DNA of 64,000 nt from Uranotaenia lowii (GCF_029784155.1 NC_073692.1:424241105-424305104), one strand, 5' to 3'; numbered from the stretch's first letter, positions 21,401 to 33,300 are shown. Notes: generated by a model not told the origin, from the letters alone. Made by a program: numbers and translations.

Positions 21401-23989
21401 ACTTCACCTTGCCACATATTTTTTATATTTTCACAGAAATGTAATGAGTCTTCCAAATCTTTGTTCACAGGGATCATCGGCCCTGTATATTTTATCCTTA
21501 CTATGAGTTATTATCAACCATCCGAATTTATACATCTCATAGGAATCAGATCCAACCCCACAGGGATCGAAATCGCCTTTAGTCGTTATTATCAATGATC
21601 ATAACATTGTTTGATATAACACATGACTCATAGACTTTAACGGATGGGCAATACTTGTATTTTCTTTTTATTTTTATTTCAAACATAGGTTCCAAGGTTC
21701 AGCTTAGATTGCTGTTTCAGACCTTATAGTCAGATGAAATTTCATTTTTAGCAAGGGCTTGCGTAAAATATTTATTTACACGATTTTTGAAGTCCGAATT
21801 AAAGATTCAAAGTCAGCTGAGAGATTTTATTCTTTGTGTTCTAGAACTCAGAATAGGATCTTAATCATGTCAACCATATAAAAACTTAAAATTTAGTAAT
21901 CAAGATTTCCGCATCTCCAAACTTTCGCATTCTCGCATCTCCAAACTTGTTATAGAGTTGCCTTCATCTATCAAGCAAATAGTTATAGCTTTCCTACGAA
22001 CTGTTTTAAATCGGTTAGGTTTGTTCATCCCGCAGAAACCTTCCTCACAGAGACTTTGGATCACTTCTGTCGTAAATCTCAAAAGCTTCTCAGAACATTT
22101 TATCCTTTTGGGGTTTGCTGATAGCTTCTCGGAGCTTCTTTATGTCAATGGGGTTATTAAAAAGTTTCAGATTCATGTATAATGTATAATATACATTCCA
22201 TTTAAGCCTAACATTCTCTCAGGCCACAAGATTGCTTCTCAGCTTTTGAAGGGATTATGATTATCAGCCAACCTGGTTTATACATATCATAGGAATCATA
22301 ACAATCACTTCAGATAGTAACAGTATAATCATTCGTTACTTGATATAACATTGAAATTTAATTCTCAAAATAGGAATTGCGTTACAGATTTAACTTCACG
22401 GTCATTTTTAATTGAAAATGAAGATTCAAATTCAGATAAAACATTTTGATCTTTATGGTTAAAAAAACTTTGCCTAGAATCTTAATCATGTGTACCATCT
22501 AAAATAAAATTTTCGCAATACAAGACTTACGATTCGCATCTCCAAACTTGTTATTCAGTTTCATTTCAGAATAAAAAAACTGACCTAATGTGACATCATC
22601 TGACTATTCTACGACTATTTCAAATCAGCTAGGATGTGTTTATCCTGCAGGAATCTTCACCATTCTCCCAGGGACTGTGGATCGCTTCTGTCGCAAATCT
22701 CAAAAGCTTCTATCGCAAATCTCAAAAGCTTCTGTCGCAAATCTCAAAAGCTTCTGTCGCAAATCTCAAAAACTTCTAGCTTCTTATTCTCTTGGGGATA
22801 ACTGCAAATTTTTTTTTGGGGTCTCTTCACCTCAAGGGGCTTACCATAATTATAAGCGCTTCATCATCCTTACAGAGATAATTAACGTCTCATTGGTGCC
22901 TATCATCCTCACAGGGAAAAAGGTTGCTTCTCAAAGGTTTTAGTCCTCACAGGGATCCATAGGAGAATCTTGGAGCTTCTCATCCTCAAAAGGAAAACTA
23001 ATGGCTTCACAGAGCCTTCCATTTTTAATACAACAAGGTCCTCACAGGGAAAGATTGCTTCTCAGAGCTTTTGGTCCTCACAGGGAACAAGTTTCGAGCT
23101 GATCCTCACAGGGATCCATAGTTGCTTCTCGGAGCTGCCAATCTCACAAGGATAACTAATGGCCTCACAGAGCCTTTCAAATTGACTACAAGGTCCTCAC
23201 AGGGAACAAGATTGCTTCTCGGAGCTTTTGGTCCTCACAGGGAACAAGTTTCGAGCTTTTGATCCTCACAGGGATCCATATGAGCTTCTCGGAGCTGCCA
23301 ATCCTCACAAGGATAACTATTGGCTTCACAGAGCCTTTCAATTTGACTACAACAAGGTCCTCACAGGGAACAAGATTGCCTCTCAGAGGTTTTGGTCCTC
23401 ACAGGGAACAAGTTTCGAGCTTTTGATCCTCAAAGGGATCTCGGAGCAGCCAATCCTCACAAGGAAAACAAATGGCTTCACAGAGCCTTTCATTTTAACT
23501 ACATGTTTGCTTCTCAGGCTTGTGATCCTCACAGGGACCAAAAGGGGTGGGGCTGCCAATCCTCACAAGATAACCCAATGGCCTCACGGAGCCTTCCATC
23601 ATGACTACAAACACTCGGAGCCCAACACCCTCACAAGAATCTATCAAGTAAACAAGGAACACTAATGGCTTCTCAGAGCCCATCATACAATCACAACTAA
23701 AACATTCAATTTCAGCCTCCCAAGTTTCAAGATGGCGTATTCGACTTTCGCAAGCGTTCATCATGTTCCGCCATTTTACATTTTTCAAATCGGACTAGTT
23801 CCTTAATTTTTTTGTTTTAACTCAAACTTTTATTCCGAATCTATCCTATTTCGTTTTTAAAGCATGGGAGCTCAAACCGCGCCATTTTTGTCGTAACCGA
23901 CGGTCTCAGAATACAGACCTTCCGCATCTTCACCACTTCACTCACCGTAAACTGCAGCGAAACACGCCTGACAACCATAGCCTAATTCA
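18416..23989. repeat. Right arm of 5,574-bp inverted repeat
   Basis: Reverse complement of 8887-14460. It is separated from the left arm by 3,955 bp that hold the unique interior of E1, its 3' LTR and the inverted LTR of E2. Confidence 0.92.
20976..23700 (-). repeat. E2 leader: mini-hairpin array (inverse of E1 leader)
   Basis: Reverse complement of 9180-11900, read as TCCTCACAGGG and GCTTCTCGGAGC on the plus strand. All repeat variants match the E1 leader, as expected for the palindrome arm. Confidence 0.8.
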
Positions 23990-24085
23990 GGCGTTGTAAG
24001 AAAAACGAGTTGTATCGAGGCTAGTTGGATGATTGTGAACGGGTTAGAGGATGTAGTTTTGGTGTCCAGTCGACCGGTTACGACA
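23990..24085 (+). repeat. E3 5' LTR, only the last ~95 bp
   Basis: GTTGTAAGAAAAACGAGTTG... to ACCGGTTACGACA. It is identical to 30752-30845 in the LTR at 30490. It is joined directly, in opposite orientation, to the truncated LTR tail of E2 at 23989, so this is a second head-to-head LTR junction. Confidence 0.75.
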
Positions 24086-24091
24086 AAATTT

Positions 24092-24110
24092 TGGCGCAGT
24101 CGATACTCCT
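24092..24110 (+). promoter_or_regulatory. Primer-binding-like site of E3
   Basis: TGGCGCAGTCGATACTCC follows the LTR end by six bases. TGGCGCAGTCG is the start of the tRNA-Ser-type primer site known from insect Gypsy elements such as 17.6 and 297. This supports Ty3/Gypsy affinity for the family. Confidence 0.55.
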
Positions 24111-24329
24111 GCAATGGTAACTATGAAAATGTACGGAATACGTTTGGTGAGAGTTTTTTTTTTTAAGAAAACAGAAAGAAGTCTAGCATAATTTTTGAGG
24201 GGACATATTTGAATAAAACAAAATGGAGGCATTGTGTGCATAAAATTAGGTCCTGAATACCTTACAATTTGATTAAACCCCTTTGGGAGGTTAATTATGC
24301 GGATAGTGTGAAGATAAGATTTTCCATGA

Positions 24330-26960
24330 CAAAATTCCCTGTGAGGAAAGTTTCCGTATGAGATAACATGAGTTTTCTTGTGAGGACATCCCCTGGGAGG
24401 AATTTTTTATCAAAGAACCTTCTAATGACGCCATGACCCGAGGGAAATTCTTCGATGATGTTCCCTGTGAAGAATTTTATTAATGACATTTCTTGAGAGG
24501 GATGTGTCAAACTGCAGTATGATGTTCCTGTGAGAAACATCCCCGCGAGAAATCTGGATGTGCTTTCCCCGAAAGAAACCTTTTCGTGAAAAAGTTCCTG
24601 TGAGGACAGTTTCCGTTGTAGATTACCGGCATTTCCCTGTGAGGACATTCCCTGGGAGGAATTTTGTTAGTCAAAGAACTTTCTAGAGACCCAATTCCCC
24701 GAGAGGAGTTCTTCTCTGATGTTCCCTGTGAGGAATTTTTCGTTTTGATTCCTTGAGAGGAATGCGCAAACTTCAGTATGACGTTTCCTGTGAGAAACAT
24801 CGCCGCGAAGGCATTGTATGTGCGTTCCCCGAGAGGAACTTTTCGGTGAGAAAGTCCCTGTGAGGACAGTTTCCGTGGTAGATTACCGGCATTTCCCTGT
24901 GAGGACATTCCCTGGGAGGAATTTTGTTTGTCAAAGAACTTTCTAGAGACCCAATTCCCCGAGAGGAGTTCTTCTCTGATGTTCCCTGTGAGGAACTTTT
25001 CGTTTTGATTCCTTGAGAAGAATGCGCAAACTTCAGTATGACGTTTCCTGTGAGAAACATCGCCGCGAAGGCATTGTATGTGCGTTCCCTGAGAGGAACT
25101 TTTCGGTGAGAAAGTCCCTGTGAGGACAGTTTCCGTGGTAGATTACCGGCATTTCCCTGTGAGGACATTCCCTGGGAGGAATTTTTTATCAAAGAACTTT
25201 CTAGTGACCCAATTCCCCGAGAGGAGTTTGTATTATGATGTTCCCTGTGAGGAACTTTTCGTTTTGATTCCTTGAGAGGAATGCGCAAACTTCAGTATGT
25301 TGTTTCCTGTGAGAAACATCCCCGCGAAGACATTTTATGTGCGTTCCCTGAGAGGAACTTTGCCGTGTTTATCTTGCCTCTGACGAACATTCTTGAGATT
25401 ATATTCCCCGAGAGGAACTTCGCCGGAAGAAATTCCCGTGAGGAACCTCCCTGTATGGACATTCCCTGAAAGGAATACTTTGATGGCCTTCTCTGTGAAG
25501 AACTACTATTGAACTTCTTCAATATGACTGAGGTGAACTTTCTCATGGTGATATTGCCATGAGGAACCTTCGTGATAAGACATTCCTGAAAGTAAACTCC
25601 CGAAAAAAAAACCCTGTGAAGAGCCTTGCCGAACGTTCTAAACAAAAAGAAATTTCCTATTAAGAAGTTTTTCAGAATTTTTTTAAAAAGGAATTGAGCG
25701 AATTTTCGTAATGACATTCCTTGAGAGGAATGCGCAAACTTTAGTATGACGTCTCCTATGAGAAACATCCCCGCGAGGACATTGTATGTGCATTCCCTAA
25801 GAGGAACAGTTCCGTGATCATCATGCCTTTGACGAACATTCCTGAGATTACATTCCCGAGAGAAACTTCGCCGTAAGAAATGCCCTGTGAGGAACCTCTC
25901 TTTATGGACGTTTGCTGAGAGGAGTACTTTGATGACTTTCCCCGTTAGGAACTACTCTGTGAGGGCATTCCCTGGGAGGAATATTTCAATATTACTGAAT
26001 GGTGATATTGCAATGAGGAACCTTTGTGATAAGACATCCCTGGAAGGGGGCTTGAGATAAAGAAAAAGAACCCTGTATCCTTACCAAACGTTCTTAAAAA
26101 CAAAGTATTTTCCAGTTAAGAACTTTTTTTTAAAGATTTTTTTAAAAGGAAACTAGAGAATCGTCCTTGATAGGAACTTCAGATAGGACATATGCTGCGT
26201 AGAGCTGCTCCTTGTGGACATTTAAAAAAAAAAGGGAAGTACTAATTCCTGGACAATACAGCTGACGAAGCTTTCTGAGAATATTTTCTACAATGTCATT
26301 CCCTAAGAGGAACTTCCATGAAATGAACAAAACTGATAAAACATTATCAAAGCTCTAAACGCGTTATGAATCGATTTCCAGAACATAACATTGCTTATAT
26401 GTGCTTAAAAAAATTAATTTAAATATTCATTATTTAAATAAGATCTAAAAAACTTATTCGGAAATATTTCAATAACCATTCTTAAAGAACAGAAAAAGAT
26501 AAATTGAACTTATGTTAAAAAATTTGAGTCTCTTGGATTTTCATACTATTTCAAGAACAGAAAAAGATAAATTGAACTTATGTTAAAAAATTTGAGTCTC
26601 TTGGATTTTCCCATTATTTTCTTGCCTTTATGGAAACCTAGTGGTAAGACATTCCCTGAGAGGAACTTCCCCATGAGAGGAACCTGCCCGTCTCATTCTT
26701 GATTAGACATTTAGCCGCAAATAAGTTTCTTGTAAGAAACGTTTCCAATAATATCGACCTTTGTGTCCCTGTGAGGAACTACCATGGAATAAGCGAAACT
26801 GATAAAACATCATTCCAAAATCTAAAAGAATTAAGCTTTAGGTTGATTTTCAATAAAAATATTTCATTTCTTAACAGAAGTGACCTAAAAAAAACGAATC
26901 AAAAAGTTCATTATTGATATTGTCATTCCCTGTGAGGAACTCTAATGAATATTCTAGTAA
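24330..26960 (+). repeat. E3 leader: mini-hairpin array
   Basis: Variants such as GTTCC-CCGAGA-GGAAC, ATTCC-TTGAGA-GGAAT, GTCC-CTGTGA-GGAC, TTCC-CTGGGA-GGAA and ATGTTTC-CTGTGA-GAAACAT. A larger unit of about 243 bp recurs at roughly 24600-24840, 24840-25080 and 25080-25320 (for example ATTACCGGCATTTCCCTGTG at 24636, 24882 and 25143). Later units are degenerate. The open frames here are repeat by-products. Confidence 0.8.
26484..26608. repeat. Two-copy 68-bp tandem repeat
   Basis: AAGAACAGAAAAAGATAAAT... to GAGTCTCTTGGATTTTC occurs at about 26485 and again at 26553 with virtually no difference. It is a recent local duplication inside E3. Confidence 0.85.
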
Positions 26961-29900
26961 GGACATTCCCTAAGGAGAAATGGATCAAATTGATAAAACT
27001 TATCATTATCAGAAGCTCTTGAAGTCGATCCGAATGGATTTACAATAAAAAATACAATGATAACTTGGTTTTTAATGCGCTCTAAAATTAAAAGGAAAAC
27101 ATAAAACCAACTCTGAAAAGTTGACCGTTATTACGAAGTACTGTCCAGCAAGGGACAAGTTTTAAGAAACAAAAAAAAAACTAAATAGAACTTGTTTTGA
27201 AATCAAGACTGTTAATGAACTTATTTAAAAATTATATTTTTGCTAAACAACATCAATTGAAATAGTCGATGAAAGGCCAACATAATTTGATGAACAATGT
27301 AGTAGAATGGTCTTGCTCCTCAAGTAAACGCAAACCGGATTGTCTAAAATGATGATATTGAAATAAATTTTACTCAAGTACAAATGGCTTAGAATAGCTA
27401 CAGTCAGTCGGATCTGTCGACGTACCCAACTATGGACAGGAGTGTACTTGATACTGTGATTAGAAGTTGATATGAATGGGCTTCGTAATTCGAGTTTCAA
27501 ATGCAATATAAATACAAAATAATGAAATACGTTAAGAATACAAAAGAAGTTTTAAATCCAAAAAAAAAAAAGATTAACGTGTAACATGTTATTAAGGACA
27601 AGAGTATTGGCTGAAATATCTGTGATCCGAGCCTGCGATCGTAATAAGAATCAGAATCTCGAATGAGTCACTGATTTTATAAAAGTGTGAAGTCTGAAGA
27701 ATTTTGAATTCGATATGATTTTCATATTTCGAATATGCCAATTCAATATAAATCTATAATTGAAGTAGGATATGTCATGGATTTTTATATAAGTCAGGAA
27801 CATATTTTTTAATATCTATTTAGAATTCAATCGGCGGAAACCAATTTTGATTATGACTCCGTAATTTGGTAGATGGAAAAATATCGTCTAGAAAAATGTA
27901 ACCAATAGTCGTAGTCTGAGCCAAGGATCAGTCATGACCACCTGGTTGTAAATTTAAAATGTTATGTGCATTTGGATCTTAAGGTTAAGTCGTAGGTAGT
28001 ATGATTTCTTAAATTTTAGATTGATTATTTTTCTCAAAAATCTGAATAATAACAGAAAATTTCAATGAAAGTCAGAAAGATGAATGTCAGTTCACGTTCA
28101 CATATCTAGATCGTGTGCCTCAATCGCCCGAAAATATAATCTGTTGAAGAAGTCTGAAGCGTATGTTGAGGAATCAGGAAATGAAAGCTCAATAATAAAT
28201 TTTGGAACTGAATTAAAATCCTGCAGGCTAGATGTATCAGTATGATCAGTCTGCAATTGTTGAAAAATGTTAACATGCAGAACGCTATTTAAAAAAAGTT
28301 ATGGAAGGAGCTGAGTAGAATTTTGAACCTGGCATAACACGTTGGAAGCTCAGATGTGCCTTGATTAAGGTCCTTAGTCTGAAATTCTTGATTTGCAAAC
28401 CATAGTATCTTGACTCTCATCAATAACAATCAAAGACTTATGTATGCATATATGCAGCCTTGATATAATCTGCAGAAACTGGCTTTAGTAGCAATTGAAT
28501 AGTTGGGTTTCATCATAAAACATAGACTAAATTGATCAATATGAACTTAGTCAATTAGTACACCTGAAATATGGATAACAAATGTTAGAAGATGCGAAGT
28601 TGTCTAATAACGTGATACTCATTGAACAGAGTTGTCAACGAGGGATTTAAGCAACATCGCCGCTAAAGATGCCTTTCAATGTATGTTAAAGACCAAGTGA
28701 TGATTGCATTTTATGGGTATTGCTAGGTAAATCACCGTTTATGTTTGAGCCTTTCTCGTTCATATTCGAATCTGTTCAGCGAAGACTTCAATCATTTGTG
28801 TTCTTTGAATTCAATGCGATAAAGGTATCTGAGTGACAGTCGTGGAAGTTTACGAATCTAGATCGTACGCCTCAATCTGAAAATTCTATGCGTAAGAAGC
28901 ATGAGGCTAGGTTGAGTTTTAAATGAGAGTTCGAGATTAAAAATACCAAGTTTAAAGCTAAGAAATGCGATGAGAAGAATCACAATGGAATAAAATTTGC
29001 AAGTGAACCAAAATCTTGTTTGCTGAACGTATTAGTCCAATTGTTAAAAAAAAAAAAAAAATACAGAGAACTTGAAAAATTTCGTGAAAAGAACTGAATA
29101 AGGAGTTGAATTTTGAACCTGTGACATAAAAAGCCATAAGTTCAGATGTGTCTAAGTTCAGGTCCTTGGCTTGAAGTTCTAAATTTACAAACTAACAATC
29201 TCATCAACAATAAACAATCGAAGACTTATGTTCATCTGTATCCTTGATGTTGTGTGAATTTACTGGGTTCGATAGCAATTTGAAAATAGGGATTTATCTT
29301 CAAATATAGGTAGCGAAATAGAAATCTTAACCGAGCTTCTTGGTAATTCTGAAATAAAGACACCTGAAATGAAAATAAAAGATTGTTTAAAGCGAAATTG
29401 GCTGATAAAGTTATACTCATTGAACCGAGTTGATGAAAGATTTTTGTAGCATTGCCACTAAAGCTAAACGATGATTGCATTTCTAGCATGATACTATTTA
29501 AAGCACTGTTTCCGTTCGCGTCGTCCTCTTAAGATTCAAACTTCGATTGTATAGAGAGAATTCCGATAATTTTGTTTGATTGCCTTAAAAAAAATCCCAT
29601 CTTGCCGAACTTTGACAGACAATCTTGTTTATATCCCATGCGTTACTATACGTTATACTACACCAGGGGTGCCAGGTGCACTGATAATTTATATTTCTAC
29701 ACAAAAATATGTTTTTGGTTTATTTGGTGCGTATAAAAAAAAAAAAAAAGAAAGATATTTTTTCGTTGATTTGAGGAAACTTTTACTTAATCAAATTGAA
29801 AGCAATATAACCGCTTACATATTTATTTTTGTGTTGCTTTTATTTGTTATACATTAGATTTATAAAAGAGTGATCTAAACAATGGATCTTGATTCTAAGC

Positions 29901-30468
29901 TAAGAAAAAAAAGAGAAAAATCTGAACGTTAATTAATTATTGACAAGGGTAAAAATTTAAAGAAATTTTAAATTTTGTTTTTCTAAAAGTTGGTCAAAAG
30001 ATGGAAAAGTCAACAAAATTTCCATTGAAGGTGCTGATTTATATGAAACTTATGAATTTAAGAATATCACATAAAAAAAATAGATAAAAATATACTTTGG
30101 AAACAAAATAAAAAAACGCAAAATGTCCGAACTAGTGTAATAATTGACTTTAGTATGACTTAGACTTTAAGAAGATGAGTCAGTTTTTGCTACTCTTAAT
30201 TATTTTTGTGGTTATTCTATTTATCATAGTTTACTGAGAACAATCGCTTTTCCCTCTATGTGAACTACCTTTGGTCATAACGAACTTGTCATAAATGCAA
30301 TACACAGCAAAAAATACAAAATAATTACATATGTTTGAAACATACATCTCAATACGAAATCAGCAAGTTAAGTCCAAGAACTAAAAAAATTGATTGAAGA
30401 ACGATACTTAAGTATTTTAGCAAAGTTATAGATTCGTAACGACAAATACAACAAATAATGATATGTTC
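26961..30468. other. AT-rich interior of E3, non-coding
   Basis: Apart from the diverged duplication at 28060-29520, it contains homopolymer runs and short open frames without domains. No gene is recognised. Confidence 0.45.
28060..29520. repeat. Diverged ~750-790-bp tandem duplication in E3 interior
   Basis: The order of several landmarks is repeated. CTAGATCGT.CGCCTCAATC is at 28106 and 28858, AAGACTTATG at about 28433 and 29221, and ACACCTGAAAT, TACTCATTGAAC and GATGATTGCATTT follow in both. Spacing grows from 752 to about 788 bp because of indels. No protein is encoded. Confidence 0.6.
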
Positions 30469-30489
30469 AGGAGTAGAGGTGAGGGTGAA

Positions 30490-30933
30490 TGTAGTGAATA
30501 AAGATAGTAATATAAATATAATGAATGAATGAATAAATGTAAATCTAAATCCTTTGTATAAAAATATGATTCCAGTCAAAAATAGAAATAATAACCTGAT
30601 AATTTCTATCAGTGTTTAGGTGATAGAGAGGAGCAACAGCAAAAATGTAGGAATTGTAATCGGGAGAGAGTGAAAAAGAATATATGAGAGTGAGGGTGAG
30701 TTACGCACGAGCACTTGGATTGGAAATCGAACAGAAAAATCAGTTTGAAGAAAGTTGTAAGAAAAACGAGTTGTATCGAGGCTAGTTGGATGATTGTGAA
30801 CGGGTTAGAGGATGTAGTTTTGGTGTCCAGTCGACCGGTTACGACCACAGCTTTGACAAGGACAGACGGCAGCATAATTCATTTAAACAAAAAAGATACA
30901 AAATGGCTATGCCACGACGGCCGGGACACGACA
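30490..30933 (+). repeat. LTR between E3 and E4
   Basis: Starts TGTAGTGAATA after a purine tract (3' LTR of E3). The E3-like end GGTTACGAC is at 30845, but the sequence runs on to a second LTR-like end GGGACACGACA at 30933, which is followed by the primer-like site TGGCACAGTCCGGTAAG. So it serves E4 as 5' LTR with a longer 3' part, and appears to be a mosaic of two LTR subtypes. Confidence 0.6.
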
Positions 30934-31079
30934 ATGGCACAGTCCGGTAAGTTGGAACCTAGAGTCACTGGTTATGTTGGCAGTGTTAAGAAGATAAGCA
31001 CGAATCAGAAAATTTTAAGAAATCAGAGGGATCCGGAATAAGTCTACTAATGTTGTGTGTGATTTAGTGATTTAGTGAC

Positions 31080-31440
31080 CTTAGTCCCCTGGGAGGGTAG
31101 TGTCCGAAATTTTCCTGGCGAAGAAATCGCAGCAATTCCCCGTGAGGAATTAGTGCATTCCCTTGTGAGGGCTCGACATGATATTTCCCTGTGAGGAAGT
31201 TAAAACCCCGAGAGGTTAACATATAATTCCCCGTGAGGAATCAATTAATTCCCCTGTGAGGGTTTGTCATGATATTTCCCTGTGAGGAAACAAAGTTTTT
31301 AACCCCGAGAGGTTACCATATAATTCCCCGTGAGGAATCAATTAATTCCCCTGCGAGGGCTTTCAATGATATTTCCTTGTGAGGAAACGAAGCTTTTATT
31401 CCCCGTGAGGAATCAATTAATTCCCTTGAGAGGGTGTTTC
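31080..31440 (+). repeat. E4 leader: mini-hairpin array
   Basis: Short and clean. It contains AATTCC-CCGTGA-GGAATT, TTCC-CTGTGA-GGAA, AACC-CCGAGA-GGTT, TAACC-CCGAGA-GGTTA and ATTCC-CCGTGA-GGAAT, in a ~50-120-bp higher-order order repeated about three times. Confidence 0.85.
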
Positions 31441-31804
31441 TGTACCCACAGAAAAGAAATTTCACAAAAGATTTGCTTTATGGCTCCTTGCGAGCAAAAT
31501 TTCAAAGCAATTTTAAATCGACAAAATTGCAATCATTTACGTTTGCCAGTGACAAGCTCCCTAGCAGAATACTTAGTTGTATGCGTGTAATCGTATTTCA
31601 TTTTCCACCGACTGTGGTTTTGATTGCACTGCATTCAATATAATAAATATTGAACGTTGTGTGCGTATGTAGTTTGGCTTCGACTCAGAATTATATATAT
31701 TGAACGTGGTGTGAGTGAACACTTAACTTCTCGAGATTCAGGTGATGAACAAACCTGTATGTTTTTATACGAGATGAAGACATGCATGGGAATATGATGT
31801 GGAA

Positions 31805-32080
31805 GATTTCTCACCACCACCATTCAATAGCGAACGCTCTGAGAGGTATGTATAGACATAGGTGCGTGTGACATGCGAACATGGTGTGGAAGATCTTTCA
31901 CAAACACCAGCCTATAGCGAACGGTTTGAATCAGGGTGAGTAGATTTCTCACCACCACCATTCAATAGCGAACGCTCTGAGAGATATGTATAGACATGGG
32001 TGCGTGTGACATGCGAACATAGTGTGGAAGATCTTTCACAACCACCAGCCTATAGCGAACGGTTTGAATCAGGGTGAGTC
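31805..32080. repeat. Two-copy 138-bp tandem repeat
   Basis: GATTTCTCACCACCACCATT... to GAATCAGGGTGAGT occurs at 31805 and 31943 with few differences. It lies in the leader between the hairpin array and gag. Confidence 0.8.
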
Positions 32081-32314
32081 TTCGCTTCGGGTGTGTAAAT
32101 ATAATCGGTACCTCTTGCCTACTTTTTCTTGATATGCCTCCACCCGTAGCTGTAGGCACTCTGGTCGGAATGGTCGGAAAAAATGTGTGCGTGTGATACT
32201 GGTATCAAATTGGCAGTAAGTTTTCAGCGTGCCTTTGCTGCTTACAGTTATTTTTCTCTATTCGTTGCAAACGGTTGTTTGGAGTATTGAGTCCTATTCT
32301 AAATTCGATTGATT

Positions 32315-33300
32315 ATGGCTAAAAGGAACAATTCGAGATCGAGTGGGTGAGTAGCATGAAAGCATAATCGTAGTGGGAACATCGGTGGATCTGTAGTCAA
32401 AACAAACAACAGTGTTGATTTTTTTATGCAAACGATTTTGTACTGCAGCCTGTAAATATGTGGGTCTGTATTAAAGTTTAGTTTCGTATCATTGTTGACT
32501 ATTTTAGAGAAAACTCGACGAATGACATGAAGCGCTTAATGAGAGAGCTGGAAGAGGAGAAAATGCTTAACGCATCCCTTAGGAGTGAGCTGAGGATGGC
32601 ACGCGGTGGGAACAAAACGTCCCGAAATTTGTCTGGCTGGATCGAGGAGGATTTGGACGGAGAAGACAATAACTTTTTCGGCCAGCGGAATTCTACGATG
32701 AGAAGCGCAGACGAGTCGACTATGCTGACATCGATGACGCTAGCATCCCTTCAAATAGGCGAATGCAGACCGTTGGAGGGCGAGGATGAGATTGACAAGA
32801 AGTCGTTTGAGCAGTGGCGGAACATTTTCGAGTCGGCCTTGAAGATCGCCGGAATTGTTGACGAATCGACAAAAATCAGCATCTTTAAGATGAAAGCGGG
32901 TGCAAAATTGATTGACGTTCTGGAAAGTACGCCCAACGTCGAGAGCCCGGACGAAGAGACATCGCCTTACTCAAATGTAATGTGCCGCTTGCAGGAATAC
33001 TATGGATCTCGAGACTATACACTCTTGCAACGCCAGAAACTGAGATCCATGCCCCAGGCATCAGGCGAATCCGACTTCAAATACATGAAACGTGTCGTGG
33101 CTGTGGCAAAACTGTGTGATTACAACGCCGATCAGTTGGTCGAGACAGTGGCCGACGTCGTTCAAGCTCATGCCGTGAACCAAAAAGCTCGTGAAGCCGC
33201 CCGGAAGGTCATGCGTAAAGGAGGCTCACTGCAAGATCTGATGAACAAGGTGCGTGCTGCAGAGATCGAGAAGCAGAACGAGGAAATATTTGCAAGGAAC
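32315..33300 (+). CDS. gag: gag of E4 (partial, apparently spliced)
   Basis: Structural protein of the LTR family. The long open frame starts in-frame before the ATG at 32527. An upstream ATG at 32315 opens 32 bases ending in G|GTGAGT (intron start 32347). ATTTTAG|A at 32507/32508 provides an acceptor, and joining them keeps frame (161-bp intron). The protein begins with a charged, probably coiled-coil segment. A capsid-like stretch follows (from KKSFEQWRNIFESAL through the Q/E-rich C-terminal helices), as in Ty3/Gypsy Gag. It is cut at 33300; the frame runs 27 codons into unrelated sequence. The zinc-knuckle part survives only in the inverted copy at 33446-34525. Confidence 0.65.
32347..32507 (+). 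other. Putative 161-bp intron in gag
   Basis: Consensus donor GTGAGT and acceptor TTTTAG, with TGAC-like branch sequence just upstream. It joins an 11-residue start exon in frame with the gag frame. It would allow the unspliced genomic RNA and a Gag mRNA to be separated. Direct translation from the ATG at 32527 without splicing is the alternative. Confidence 0.5.
32534..33300. repeat. Left arm of 767-bp inverted repeat (gag)
   Basis: Pairs base for base with 33764-34530, with no net length difference and identical translation. The spacer is 463 bp. Confidence 0.9.

Larger units (their letters stand above)
17776..23989 (-). mobile_element. E2: inverted, internally deleted copy of E1
   Basis: On the minus strand: LTR tail (23989-23889), primer-like site, leader array, interior up to 18416, then only about 265 bp to the purine tract and LTR. 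Compared with E1 it lacks the interior equivalent to 14461-17378. 18151-18415 has no evident match in E1. Its left part is the palindrome partner of E1. Confidence 0.65.
23990..30845 (+). mobile_element. E3: LTR retroelement without coding genes
   Basis: LTR remnant, primer-like site, leader array (24330-26960), AT-rich interior, purine tract (30469-30489) and LTR from 30490. The two LTR ends match each other better than they match E1, so they belong together. No retroelement protein is encoded. Confidence 0.65.
30490..33300 (+). mobile_element. E4: gag-bearing, 3'-truncated LTR retroelement
   Basis: LTR, primer-like site (30935), short mini-hairpin leader (31080-31440), further leader with a two-copy 138-bp repeat, then gag (32315-33300). 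It breaks off at 33300 in the middle of gag; the next 100 bp include an A run and are unrelated. It is the only copy in the window with its gag in normal context. Confidence 0.65.

Noticed and set aside
24507..25768. Overlapping 133-171-residue minus-strand frames in the E3 leader
   Set aside because: Same repeat effect; the frames shift between repeat units.
29650..29700. CAGGGGTGCCAGGTGCAC as a hAT terminus
   Set aside because: Short match only; no partner terminus or transposase nearby.
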